64,000 nt of DNA, taken from DATJLY01 sp035532935. GTDB lineage: Bacteria > Pseudomonadota > Alphaproteobacteria > ATCC43930 > CGMCC-115725. The first letter of the stretch is position 1; every line of letters begins with the position of its first letter. The position numbers and the translations under genes were made by a program. The stretch is from the NCBI GenBank assembly GCA_035532935.1, contig DATKQE010000035.1, forward strand, positions 6,283-70,282, in the 5' to 3' direction. The notes under the pieces are model-generated. The model did not search any database. It was not told the origin of the DNA and saw only the letters and a program-made list of their open reading frames with translations. Shown here piece by piece: positions 41,498-51,117 of this stretch.

Positions 41498-42864
41498 ACG
41501 CATCCGTGGCCGCGCCGAAGAAGCTCTTCATCAAGACCTATGGCTGCCAGATGAACGTCTATGATTCCGCCCGCATGGCGGATGTTCTGGCGCCGCTCGG
41601 CTATGGCCCCGCCGCCGCGGAAGACGACGCCGACATGGTCATCCTCAATACCTGCCACATTCGCGAGAAGGCGGCGGAGAAGGTCTTTTCGGAGCTGGGG
41701 CGCCTCAAGCCGCTCAAGGCGCGCAAGGCCAAGGCGGGCGGCCGCATGATCGTCGCCGTCGCGGGCTGCGTCGCCCAGGCCGAAGGGGCGGAAATCCTGG
41801 CGCGCGCGCCCTATGTCGACATCGTCCTCGGCCCGCAGACCTATCACCGCCTGCCGGAGATGGTGGCACGCGTGGCGCGCGCGGCGGGCGCCGTGCTCGA
41901 CACCGAGTTCCCGGAAGAGGCCAAGTTCGACGCCCTGCCCGAGGCGCAGGCGAGCCCCGGCGTCGCCGCCGTTCTCACCGTGCAGGAGGGCTGCGACAAG
42001 TTCTGCACCTTCTGCGTCGTGCCTTACACCCGCGGGGCGGAGTTCTCGCGCCCGGCGGCGGCGGTGATCGCCGAAGCGCGGGCGCTCGTCGCCCGCGGCG
42101 CGCGCGAGATCACGCTACTCGGCCAGAACGTCAATGCCTATCACGGCGCCGCGCCCGATGGCGGCGTCTGGGGCCTGGGCCGTCTCATCCAGGCGCTCGC
42201 CGCGATCGCCGGCCTCGCGCGCATCCGCTACACCACCTCGCACCCGCTCGACGTCGATGACGCCTTGATCGCCGCGCATCGCGACGTGCCGCAGCTCATG
42301 CCGTTTCTGCACCTTCCGGTGCAATCCGGCTCCGACCGCGTGCTGGCGGCGATGAACCGCCGCCACCGCGTCGCCGATTACCGGCGCACGGTCGAGCGGC
42401 TGCGCCGGGCGCGGCCCGATCTCGCCTTGTCCTCGGACTTCATCGTCGGCTTTCCGGGCGAGAGCGAGGCCGATTTCGAGAACACGCTCGCGCTCGTGCG
42501 GAATGTCGGATTCGCGCAGGCGTTCTCGTTCAAATACAGCAAGCGGCCCGGCACGCCGGCGGCCTTGCGCGACGACCAGGTGCCCGATGCGGTCAGGACG
42601 GCGCGGCTCGCCATGCTCCAGGCGCTTCTTTCCGAGCAGCAGCGCAGCTTCAACGTCGGCATGACGGGCCGGATGATCCCCGTGCTGTTCGAGCACCGCG
42701 GCCGGCATCGCGGCCAGCTCGCGGGGCGCAGCCCCTGGCTCCAGCCGGTCCACGCCGACGCGCCCGACGACCTCATCGGCCGGATCGTGCCGGTGGCCGT
42801 GCTCCGCGCCGAGCCCAACAGCCTCGCCGGAACCCTGGCCGCGGGCCGCGAGGCGACGGCATGA
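41494..42864 (+). CDS. miaB: tRNA-2-methylthio-N6-dimethylallyladenosine synthase
   Basis: A 456-residue radical-SAM methylthiotransferase. UPF0004 domain with cysteines C18 (TYGCQMN), C54 (LNTCHIRE) and C92 (VAGCVAQAEG) for the auxiliary cluster. Radical SAM motif CDKFCTFC with TRGAEFSRP. HLPVQSGSDRVLAAMNR, and a C-terminal TRAM domain. It modifies i6A37 of tRNA. GTG 41494 overlaps the olsA stop; it is in an ATGA overlap with the PhoH-like gene. Confidence 0.94.
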   Translation: MNASVAAPKKLFIKTYGCQMNVYDSARMADVLAPLGYGPAAAEDDADMVILNTCHIREKAAEKVFSELGRLKPLKARKAKAGGRMIVAVAGCVAQAEGAEILARAPYVDIVLGPQTYHRLPEMVARVARAAGAVLDTEFPEEAKFDALPEAQASPGVAAVLTVQEGCDKFCTFCVVPYTRGAEFSRPAAAVIAEARALVARGAREITLLGQNVNAYHGAAPDGGVWGLGRLIQALAAIAGLARIRYTTSHPLDVDDALIAAHRDVPQLMPFLHLPVQSGSDRVLAAMNRRHRVADYRRTVERLRRARPDLALSSDFIVGFPGESEADFENTLALVRNVGFAQAFSFKYSKRPGTPAALRDDQVPDAVRTARLAMLQALLSEQQRSFNVGMTGRMIPVLFEHRGRHRGQLAGRSPWLQPVHADAPDDLIGRIVPVAVLRAEPNSLAGTLAAGREATA

Positions 42865-43874
42865 ACGACGTGCCGCATCCGCCCGAGAGCGACGCCCGCG
42901 TCAGCCTCGAATTCGCCGACAACTCGCTCTTGCCACAGCTCTTCGGCGAGCGCGACCGCAATCTCGAACGGATCGAGCGCCACCTCGGCGTGTCGGTCGT
43001 GACGCGCGGCAACCGGATCGCCATCTCGGGGCCGGGCGCGCGCACGGACCAGGCGCGCACGGCGTTGCAGTCGCTCTACCAGCGGCTCGAGCGCGGCATG
43101 GACGTCGACAATGCCGCGGTCGATGCCGCGCTCCGCCTGGCCGAGGCGCGCGCCGGGCGGCGCGGCGCGCTGTGGGAGGAAGGCGAGGAAATCCGCACCC
43201 GCAAGCGCCGCATCGTGCCGCGCGGGCCGACCCAAGCGCAATACATCAAGGCGCTGCGCGCGCACGAGCTCGTCTTCGGTCTCGGCCCGGCCGGGACCGG
43301 CAAGACCTATCTCGCGGTGGCGATGGCGATCGACATGCTGATGAGCGGCGCGGTCGAGCGCATCGTCCTGTCGCGGCCGGCGGTCGAGGCCGGCGAGCGG
43401 CTGGGCTTCCTGCCCGGCGATCTGCGCGAGAAGGTCGACCCCTATCTCCGGCCGCTCTACGATGCGCTTTACGACATGCTGCCGGGCGAGCAGGTCATGC
43501 GCCGTATCGAGAGCGGCGAGATCGAGATTGCACCGGTCGCGTTCATGCGCGGCCGCACGCTTGCCAATGCCTACGTCATTCTCGACGAGGCGCAGAATAC
43601 GACGCCGGTGCAGATGAAGATGCTGCTCACCCGGCTCGGCGAGAACGCCCGCATGGTGGTGACCGGGGATCTCTCCCAGGTCGATCTGCCGAGCGGCACC
43701 CGCTGCGGCCTCAGGGACGCGCTCGACACGCTCGACGGCGTCGAAGGCGTCGCCGTGGTCGAGTTCACCGAGGCGGACGTGGTCCGCCACGCGCTCGTCG
43801 CGCGCATCGTCTCCGCCTACGACCGCCGCGACCGGCGGCTTGCGGCGCAGCGCCGCAAGAAAGATGGCGAGTGA
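42861..43874 (+). CDS. ybeZ: PhoH family ATPase (YbeZ)
   Basis: 337 residues. An N-terminal KH-like part (residues 15-80) is followed by a PhoH NTPase with Walker A GPAGTGKT (142-149), SRPAVEAGERLGFLPGDLREKVDPYLRPLYDAL, and Walker B AYVILDEAQNTTP. The partner of YbeY in rRNA/ribosome quality control; the next gene is ybeY. Possible helicase or RNase-associated ATPase. Confidence 0.92.
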   Translation: MNDVPHPPESDARVSLEFADNSLLPQLFGERDRNLERIERHLGVSVVTRGNRIAISGPGARTDQARTALQSLYQRLERGMDVDNAAVDAALRLAEARAGRRGALWEEGEEIRTRKRRIVPRGPTQAQYIKALRAHELVFGLGPAGTGKTYLAVAMAIDMLMSGAVERIVLSRPAVEAGERLGFLPGDLREKVDPYLRPLYDALYDMLPGEQVMRRIESGEIEIAPVAFMRGRTLANAYVILDEAQNTTPVQMKMLLTRLGENARMVVTGDLSQVDLPSGTRCGLRDALDTLDGVEGVAVVEFTEADVVRHALVARIVSAYDRRDRRLAAQRRKKDGE

Positions 43875-43877
43875 GCG

Positions 43878-44376
43878 ATGGAGCCACGCCTCGCCATCGA
43901 CATCGCCGCGCCGGCACCGCAATGGCGGAAGGCCGTCCCCGACATCGCCGCGCGGGTTGAACGGACCGCGCGCGCCGCGCTCGCCGCCGCTGACCTCCCG
44001 GCGGCAGAGACCGACAGGATCGAATTGTCCGTCGTGCTCGGCGACGACGCCACGGTGCGCGCGCTCAACCGCCGCTGGCGCGGGCGCGATGCGCCGACCA
44101 ACGTGCTGTCCTTCGCGAGCGGAGAGGCGCCCAGCCGCGGGCGGCCGCTGCTCTTGGGCGATGTCGTCCTCGCCTATGAGACCGTGGCGCGCGAGGCCGC
44201 CGAACAGGGCAAGACGCTGCCGGACCATCTGGCGCATCTCGTCGCGCACGGCACGCTCCACCTCCTCGGCTACGACCACGAGACCGCGCGCGACGCGGCG
44301 CGCATGGAGGCGCTCGAGCGCCGGCTCCTGGCCGGGCTCGGCATCGCCGATCCGTACCGCGTCGGGGAGACCGCCC

Positions 44377-44384
<8 letters not shown>
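43878..44384 (+). CDS. ybeY: Endoribonuclease YbeY (16S rRNA maturation)
   Basis: 168 residues. Zinc motif H124-x3-H128-x5-H134 in HLVAHGTLHLLGYDH, preceded by RRWRGRDAPTNVLSF and LLGDVVLAYE. YbeY trims 16S rRNA and takes part in 70S quality control. It lies in the standard miaB-phoH-ybeY-corC-lnt order and overlaps the next GTG start by eight bases. Confidence 0.94.
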
Positions 44385-45262
<878 letters not shown>

Positions 45263-45270
<8 letters not shown>

Positions 45271-46897
45271 GCGGCCCGGCGCGGCGATTTCGGTCCTCTT
45301 CCACACCGCGGGCCCGCTGTCGCCGGTGCAGCGCGCGGCGCGCTCCGCCGCCGCGCAGACGGGTTGGTCGCGCCACGGTTTGGCCATCGCGCTGGGCGCG
45401 CTGGCCGCGGTGGCGTTGCCGCCGTTCGATTTCGCGCCGGCGCTGATCGTTTCCTTCTCCGGCCTCGTCTGGCTCGAAGACGGCAGCGCCAATCGGCGCC
45501 AGAGCTTCGCCCTCGGCTGGAACTTCGGCTTCGGCTTCTTCGTGGCGGGGCTCTATTGGATCGCGGCCGCGCTTCTCGTCGATGCCGCGCGGTTCTGGTG
45601 GCTGGTGCCGTTTGCCGTGCTTGGCGTGCCGGCGGGGCTCGCGATCTTCACCGCCCTCGCCCTGCTGCTGTGCCACGAGATTTGTCAGCGCCTCGGTCTC
45701 GGCGGCGCGGCGCGCATCCTGGTGCTCGCGGCGTGCTGGGCCGGCGCCGAGTGGCTGCGCGGCCACGTGCTGACCGGATTTCCGTGGAATCTCATCGGCT
45801 ATGCCTGGGCCGGCGGGTTTCCGGGCGGGATCGCGCTGCTGCAGTCGACGGCCTATGTCGGCATCTACGGGCTCAGCCTCCTGACCGTCCTGGCGGCGGC
45901 GTTGCCGGCGCGGCTCGGCGACCTCACGGGCGGGCGGCGGGCGGCGCCGCTGGCCGCGCTGCTGATCGTTGCCGCGCTGGCGGGCGGCGGCGCGCTTCGC
46001 CTCGCCGGCGACCGCGACGCGATGGTGCCCGGCCTGAACCTGCGGCTGGTTCAGCCCTCGATCCCGCAAAGCCTCAAGAACGATCCCGCCGCCGATGCCG
46101 CCAATTTCCGCCGGCTCCTGGCGCTCACGGCGACGCCGGCGCGGGTGCCGCCCAACCTGGTGATCTGGCCCGAGGCCGGCGCGCCGCCCTTCCTCGAGCG
46201 CAACCCCGCAGCGCGGCGCGAGATCGCCGCTTCCATTCCGCCGGGCGCGGTGGCGCTGGTCGGCACCGTCCGCACCGACCCGCTGCCCGAACGGCCGCAG
46301 CATATCTGGAACAGCCTCGAAGCGATCGACAGCAGCGGCCAGATGGTCGCGTATTACGACAAATCCCACCTCGTGCCGTTCGGCGAATACGTGCCGTTGC
46401 GCGGCTGGCTGCCGATCAACAAGATCACGCCCGGCACGATCGATTTCTCGGCCGGCGACGGCCCGCGCACCTTGACGATCAAGGGCATACCACCCTTCAG
46501 CCCCCTCATCTGCTACGAGGCGATCTTCCCGGGTGCGGTGATCGACGACGCGCATCGGCCGGACTGGCTTCTCAACATCACCAACGATGCCTGGTACGGC
46601 TTCACTTCCGGCCCATTCCAGCATCTTGCCATCGCCCGCACGCGCGCCGTCGAGGAGGGATTGCCGCTCGTCCGCGACGGCAACAACGGCATCTCGGCGG
46701 TGTTCGATGCCAATGGGCGGGTGCTCGAGCATCTCGATCTCGATGCCATCGGCGTTCTCGATACGCGGTTGCCACGAGCGCTGCCGCCGACGCTCTATGA
46801 AGCCATCGGCGACGGCGGGTTCGCCGCGATGCTGGTGGCGCTTTTGGCGCTCGCCGGAGCCAAGAGCCTCGGGCGACGGCGCCGCTTGGAGCCCTAG
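45263..46897 (+). CDS. lnt: Apolipoprotein N-acyltransferase
   Basis: A 544-residue inner-membrane enzyme with several N-terminal helices and a periplasmic nitrilase domain. The catalytic triad is visible: Glu in VIWPEAGAPP, Lys in YYDKSHLVPFGEYVP, and Cys in PLICYEAIFP. The W-rich substrate region FPWNLIGYAW is also present. It adds the third acyl chain to lipoproteins. Length is near normal and it follows corC as usual. Confidence 0.94.
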
Positions 46898-46981
46898 CCT
46901 ACACCGGCGAGGTGCGTCCGCGCCGACGGCGGCACCGCCGGCGGGTGCGACCATGCACCGCAATCGGCACCGGAATCCGTC

Positions 46982-47053
46982 TTGTCCTTTTGGGTCAGGT
47001 CGCATACTATCGCGTGCAATAAATTGCATGCCATGCGTGAGTCTGCGACCTGA
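46982..47053 (+). promoter_or_regulatory. Promoter and nested palindromes before the XRE gene
   Basis: -35 TTGTCC (46982-46987), 17-base spacer, -10 TACTAT (47005-47010). Over it lies a 10-bp inverted repeat: TCAGGTCGCA at 46995-47004 and TGCGACCTGA at 47044-47053, the right arm touching the ATG. Centred inside is a second palindrome, TGCAAT-AA-ATTGCA (47015-47028), at the expected transcription start. This looks like an operator for autoregulation by the XRE protein, but an mRNA structure is also possible. Confidence 0.55.
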
Positions 47054-47508
47054 TGAACCTCGACCCCGGCGGCGGCGTCCGCAGACGCCACGGTTCCGAA
47101 CATCCGCATCCGGTGGATGTGCATGTCGGGGCGCGCGTTCGGCTGCGGCGAACAACCTTGGGCATGAGCCAGGAGAAGCTCGGCGACGCCATCGGCCTCA
47201 CCTTCCAGCAAGTGCAGAAATACGAGCGCGGCACCAACCGCATCGGCGCCAGTCGCCTCTATGAATTGAGCCGGGTTCTCGACGTCCCGGTCTCGTTCTT
47301 CTTCGAGGAGCTCAGTCCCGGCACGGCGGCCGCGCCCGTCGGGTCCGGGCTCAGCGAGCCGCCGGCGCAGCCTTTCGGCGACGCTGCCGGCGGCAACCGC
47401 GAGCGGCTCGAGCTCGTCCGCGTGTTTCAGCGCATTTCCGACGCCACCTTGCGCCGGCGCCTGTTCGATCTCGTCAAGGCCATCGCGAACGGCTATTTCC
47501 GGGCTTGA
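47053..47508 (+). CDS. XRE family transcriptional regulator
   Basis: 151 residues with a Cro/C1-type HTH at about 24-80 (GARVRLRRTTLGMSQEKLGDAIGLTFQQVQKYERGTNRIGASRLYEL) and a C-terminal helix (VRVFQRISDATLRRRLFDLVKAIA). This regulator sits between lnt and metK in many alphaproteobacteria. Here the next gene is trmB instead. Targets are not known. Confidence 0.88.
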   Translation: MNLDPGGGVRRRHGSEHPHPVDVHVGARVRLRRTTLGMSQEKLGDAIGLTFQQVQKYERGTNRIGASRLYELSRVLDVPVSFFFEELSPGTAAAPVGSGLSEPPAQPFGDAAGGNRERLELVRVFQRISDATLRRRLFDLVKAIANGYFRA

Positions 47509-47540
47509 CGGCGCGCCTGTCCGCCGTCACATCGCCGGTC

Positions 47541-48251
47541 ATGAGCGCGCCAGAAATCGGAACGGCGCCGCGTGTCCTCTACGGCCGCCGGCGCGGACGC
47601 AGCCTGCGTCCGGGCCAGCGCCTCCTCGTTGAAACCCGGCTGCCGGCGCTGCGGATCGCGGTGCCGCGCGACGGCGTGCTCGATCCGAGGCGGCTGTTCG
47701 CCGCGCCGGTCGCGGCGGTCTGGCTCGAGCTCGGCTTCGGCGGCGGCGAGCATCTCGCGGCGCAGGCGGCGCTTCATCCCGAGATCGGCATGCTCGGCGC
47801 CGAGGTGTTCGAGAACGGCGTGGCCAAGCTTCTGGCCGAGATGCAGCGCCGTTCCCTCGAGAATATCCGGCTCTTCGTCGACGACGGCAGGCTGCTGCTC
47901 GCCGCGCTCCCGGATGGCGCGGTCGCGCGCGTGTTCATCCTCTTTCCCGATCCCTGGCCCAAGGCGCGGCACGCGAAGCGGCGCCTCGTTTCGCGCGACA
48001 CGCTCGACGCGCTCGCGCGCATCATGGCGGATGGGGGCGAGCTGCGCCTTGCCACCGATGACATGGATTACGCCCGGGCCATGCTCGCGCTCGGCACCAC
48101 GCATCGCGATTTCCGCTGGTGCGCGCAGAGCGCGCGCGACTGGCGCGCGCGTGCCGATGACTGGCCGCCGACGCGCTACGAGCAGAAGGCGCTCGCCGCC
48201 GGCCGGCTTCCACTTTATCTGCGCTTCGCCCGCCTGCCGCGGGCGCACTGA
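47541..48251 (+). CDS. trmB: tRNA (guanine-N7-)-methyltransferase
   Basis: 236 residues. SAM site LELGFGGGEHLAAQA, then GAEVFENGVAKLLAE, the catalytic IFILFPDPWPKARHAKRRLV-type block (FPDPWPKARHAKRR), and the C-terminal TRYEQKALAAG. It makes m7G46 in tRNA. ATG 47541 is chosen because the conserved basic start RRRGRSLRPGQ follows. Normally preceded by metK, which is missing here. Confidence 0.92.
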   Translation: MSAPEIGTAPRVLYGRRRGRSLRPGQRLLVETRLPALRIAVPRDGVLDPRRLFAAPVAAVWLELGFGGGEHLAAQAALHPEIGMLGAEVFENGVAKLLAEMQRRSLENIRLFVDDGRLLLAALPDGAVARVFILFPDPWPKARHAKRRLVSRDTLDALARIMADGGELRLATDDMDYARAMLALGTTHRDFRWCAQSARDWRARADDWPPTRYEQKALAAGRLPLYLRFARLPRAH

Positions 48252-48268
48252 GGGCCGCGCTTTCAACC

Positions 48269-48296
48269 TTGCAGGCGTCGCCGAAACAGCTATATT
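48269..48296 (+). promoter_or_regulatory. Promoter of the rimP-nusA-infB operon
   Basis: -35 TTGCAG (48269-48274), 16-base spacer, -10 TATATT (48291-48296), just after trmB. The start point would lie near 48303, giving a leader of about 90 bases before rimP. Confidence 0.6.
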
Positions 48297-48336
48297 GCGG
48301 GAAAACCTCATAGGCTTGGCTCTGCCGGGCAGCAGC

Positions 48337-48368
48337 AAGGGGTGGGCCGAGGGCCCACCCTTTGCTTT
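48337..48368 (+). terminator. Attenuator-like hairpin in the rimP leader
   Basis: A 12-bp stem with one G-U pair: AAGGGGTGGGCC (48337-48348) with GGCCCACCCTTT (48352-48363), loop GAG, followed by GCTTT. It lies between the operon promoter and rimP. Strength and position suggest a transcription attenuator that NusA or another operon product could control. Confidence 0.6.
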
Positions 48369-48392
48369 AGGACCCACGGGGAACCGAACGAC

Positions 48393-48884
48393 GTGATCGA
48401 CGCCGTCGCCATCGAAAGGCTCATCGCCCCCGCGCTCGAGGCGATGGGCTACCGCGTCGTGCGCGTCGCCTTCACCGGCGGCCGCCGCGCGACGCTCCAG
48501 ATCATGGTCGAACGCGGCGACGACGGCGGCATGACGGTCGAGGACTGCGCCGACGTGAGCCGCACGGTTTCCGCGCTGCTCGACGTTGCCGACCCGATCG
48601 CGTCCGCCTATTACCTCGAGGTAAGCTCCCCGGGCATCGACCGGCCGCTGCTGCGGCGCGAAGATTACGAGCGCTTCGCCGGCTTCGAGGCCAAGGTCGA
48701 GCTGAACGAGCCGCGCGACGGACGCCGGCGCTTCCGCGGGCGGCTCCTCGGCCTCGAGGGCGACGACGTGAGGCTCGATCTCGGCGCCGAGAAGGTGACG
48801 CTTCCCCTGGCGGCGATCGCCCGGGCGAAGCTCGTCCTCACCGACGCGCTCATCACCGCGACCCAACGATCAAACCGCACTTAG
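48393..48884 (+). CDS. rimP: Ribosome maturation factor RimP
   Basis: 163 residues. N-terminal domain LIAPALEAMGYRVVRVAFTGGRRATLQIMVER, the block VEDCADVSRTVSALLDVADPI with YYLEVSSPGIDRPL, and the C-terminal Sm-like barrel. Needed for 30S assembly. GTG 48393 is chosen since the conserved first helix begins directly there. First gene of the nusA operon. Confidence 0.93.
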   Translation: MIDAVAIERLIAPALEAMGYRVVRVAFTGGRRATLQIMVERGDDGGMTVEDCADVSRTVSALLDVADPIASAYYLEVSSPGIDRPLLRREDYERFAGFEAKVELNEPRDGRRRFRGRLLGLEGDDVRLDLGAEKVTLPLAAIARAKLVLTDALITATQRSNRT

Positions 48885-48892
48885 AGACGACC

Positions 48893-50446
48893 ATGGCAGT
48901 CACCACGACAATTCCCAACCAAGAACTCCTCCAAGTTGCCGACACGGTCGCGCGCGACAAGGGCATCGACCGCGACGAGGTGCTCCAGGCGATGGAGCAG
49001 GCGGTGCAGAAGGCTGGCCGCTCCAAATACGGCCAGGAATACGACATCCGCGCCGAGATCGACCGCAAGACCGGCGAGATCCGGCTGATGCGCTTCCGCG
49101 AGGTCGCCGATCCGGTCGAGAACGAGGCGACGCAGATCCCGGTCGCCGAGGCGCGCCGGCTCAATCCCGAGGCGGAGATCGGCGACTTCCTCAGCGATCC
49201 GCTGCCGCCCATCGACTTCGGCCGCATCGCCGCGCAGACGGCGAAGCAGGTCATCGTCCAGAAGGTGCGCGACGCCGAGCGCCAGCGCCAGTTCAACGAG
49301 TTCAAGAACCGCGTCGGCGAGATCGTCAACGGCCTCGTCAAGCGGGTCGAGTTCGGCAACGTCGTCGTCGATCTGGGCCGCGCCGAGGCGATCCTGCGCC
49401 GCGACGAACTCCTGCCGCGCGAGAGCTTCCGCCAGGGCGAGCGCGTGCGCGCCTTCATCTACGACGTGCGCCAGGAGGTCCGCGGCCCGCAAATCTTCCT
49501 GTCGCGCACCCATCCGCAATTCATGGCCAAGCTGTTCGCCCAGGAGGTGCCGGAAATCTACGACAGCATCATCGAGATCCGCGCTGTCGCGCGCGATCCG
49601 GGCTCGCGCGCCAAGATCGCCGTCATCTCCAACGACAGCGGCATCGACCCGGTCGGCGCCTGCGTCGGCATGCGCGGCTCGCGCGTGCAGGCCGTCGTCG
49701 CCGAGCTGCAGGGCGAAAAAATCGACATCATTCCCTGGTCGGCCGATCCCGCGACCTTCGTCGTCAACGCGCTCGCGCCCGCCGAGGTCGCCAAGGTAGT
49801 GATGGACGAGGAGCAGCGCCGCATCGAGGTGGTCGTGCCCGATGACCAGCTCTCGCTCGCGATCGGCCGGCGCGGGCAGAACGTGCGCCTCGCCTCGCAG
49901 CTGACCGGCTGGGACATCGACATCCTGACCGAGGCCGAGGAAAGCGAGCGCCGCCAGGAAGAATTCCGCACGCGCAGCAAGATGTTCATCGAGGCCCTCG
50001 ACGTCGACGATGTCATTGCCCATCTACTCGTTACCGAAGGCTTCACCTCGGTCGAGGAGGTCGGCTTCGTGCCGATCGGCGAACTCGCCGGGATCGAGGG
50101 CTTCGATGAGGAGATCGCGAACGAACTGCAGCAGCGCGCCCGCACCTTCATCACCGAGCAGAACGAGCGGCTCGAGGCGCGGCGCAAGGAACTCGGCGTC
50201 TCGGACGAGATTGCAGCGATCCCGGGCGTGACCCCGGCCCTGCTGGCGGCACTCGGCGAGAAGGGCGTGAAATCGCTCGACGATCTCGCCGATCTGGCCG
50301 CCGACGAGCTGATCGAGCTGGCCGCCGGCCAGGTCAAGCTCGAGGAGGCTGACGCCCAGGCCATCATCATGGCGGCGCGCGCGCATTGGTTCGCGGACGA
50401 GGACGCCGCCGCCGCCGCGGCGCCCGCTGCACCATCGGCGGAGTGA
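48893..50446 (+). CDS. nusA: Transcription termination/antitermination protein NusA
   Basis: 517 residues: N-terminal RNA-polymerase-binding domain, S1 domain (about 135-200, GLVKRVEFGNVVVDLGRAEAIL), two KH domains (DPVGACVGMRGSRVQAVVAEL; LSLAIGRRGQNVRLASQLTGWDIDI), and C-terminal helix-hairpin-helix repeats (LVTEGFTSVEEVGFV; IPGVTPALLAALGEKGVKSLDDLAD). It follows rimP by eight bases. Regulates pausing and rho-independent termination, and might act on the rimP leader. Confidence 0.96.
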   Translation: MAVTTTIPNQELLQVADTVARDKGIDRDEVLQAMEQAVQKAGRSKYGQEYDIRAEIDRKTGEIRLMRFREVADPVENEATQIPVAEARRLNPEAEIGDFLSDPLPPIDFGRIAAQTAKQVIVQKVRDAERQRQFNEFKNRVGEIVNGLVKRVEFGNVVVDLGRAEAILRRDELLPRESFRQGERVRAFIYDVRQEVRGPQIFLSRTHPQFMAKLFAQEVPEIYDSIIEIRAVARDPGSRAKIAVISNDSGIDPVGACVGMRGSRVQAVVAELQGEKIDIIPWSADPATFVVNALAPAEVAKVVMDEEQRRIEVVVPDDQLSLAIGRRGQNVRLASQLTGWDIDILTEAEESERRQEEFRTRSKMFIEALDVDDVIAHLLVTEGFTSVEEVGFVPIGELAGIEGFDEEIANELQQRARTFITEQNERLEARRKELGVSDEIAAIPGVTPALLAALGEKGVKSLDDLADLAADELIELAAGQVKLEEADAQAIIMAARAHWFADEDAAAAAAPAAPSAE

Positions 50447-50448
50447 GC

Positions 50449-51108
50449 ATGGCCGCACCGGCAGCGACCGCGGCGATCGCGCCCGCCCCCGTCGGTTCCG
50501 GGCCGGACGGCGGCGATGCGGCCGCGGTCGAGCGGCGCTGTTTCGTCACCGGCGAAGTACGCCCGAAGGCGGAGATGGTCCGCTTCGTCGTCGACCCTGC
50601 CGGCCGGATCGTGCCGGATGTGACGGCGCGCTTGCCCGGCCGGGGTTTGTGGTTGACGGCGCGGCGCGATATAGTGGAGCGCGCAGTGGCCAAGCGCCTG
50701 TTTGCTCGCGCGGCTCGGGCGTCTGTCGCCCTCGACGAGGGGTTGGCGGACCGCATCGAGGCGCTGCTGGCGGCGCAATGCTGCAGCCTGCTCGGCCTGG
50801 CGCGGCGCGCCGGCCAGGCGGTCACCGGCTTCGTCAAGGTGCGCTCGCTCGTCGCGGCCGGTGGTGCGGCGGCGCTGGTTGAGGCGTCGGACGGCGGCGT
50901 CGATGCGCGCGGCAAGCTCGAGGCGCTGGCGCCCGGGTTGCCGGTGGTCGATCGCCTGACCTGCGCCGAACTGAGCGCGGCCTTGGGGCACGCGCATGTC
51001 GTGCACGCGGCGCTCGTGCCGGGACGGCTGGCGCGCAGCTTCCTTGCCGAGGCGGCGCGGCTCGGCGGCTTTCGCGCCGCCCGGACGAATTTTGCGACTG
51101 GAGCGTAA
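50449..51108 (+). CDS. YlxR (DUF448) - L7Ae-like fusion RNA-binding protein
   Basis: 219 residues. Residues 25-100 form the YlxR domain (RRCFVTGEVRPKAEMVRFVVDPAGRIVPDV, PGRGLWLTARRDIVERA). Residues 115-205 resemble the L7Ae/eL8 RNA-binding fold (CSLLGLARRAGQAVTGFVKV, AALVEASDGGVDA). The fusion is usual in alphaproteobacterial nusA operons. Role in RNA binding is inferred from family. Confidence 0.9.
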   Translation: MAAPAATAAIAPAPVGSGPDGGDAAAVERRCFVTGEVRPKAEMVRFVVDPAGRIVPDVTARLPGRGLWLTARRDIVERAVAKRLFARAARASVALDEGLADRIEALLAAQCCSLLGLARRAGQAVTGFVKVRSLVAAGGAAALVEASDGGVDARGKLEALAPGLPVVDRLTCAELSAALGHAHVVHAALVPGRLARSFLAEAARLGGFRAARTNFATGA

Positions 51109-51117
51109 TGATACCGG

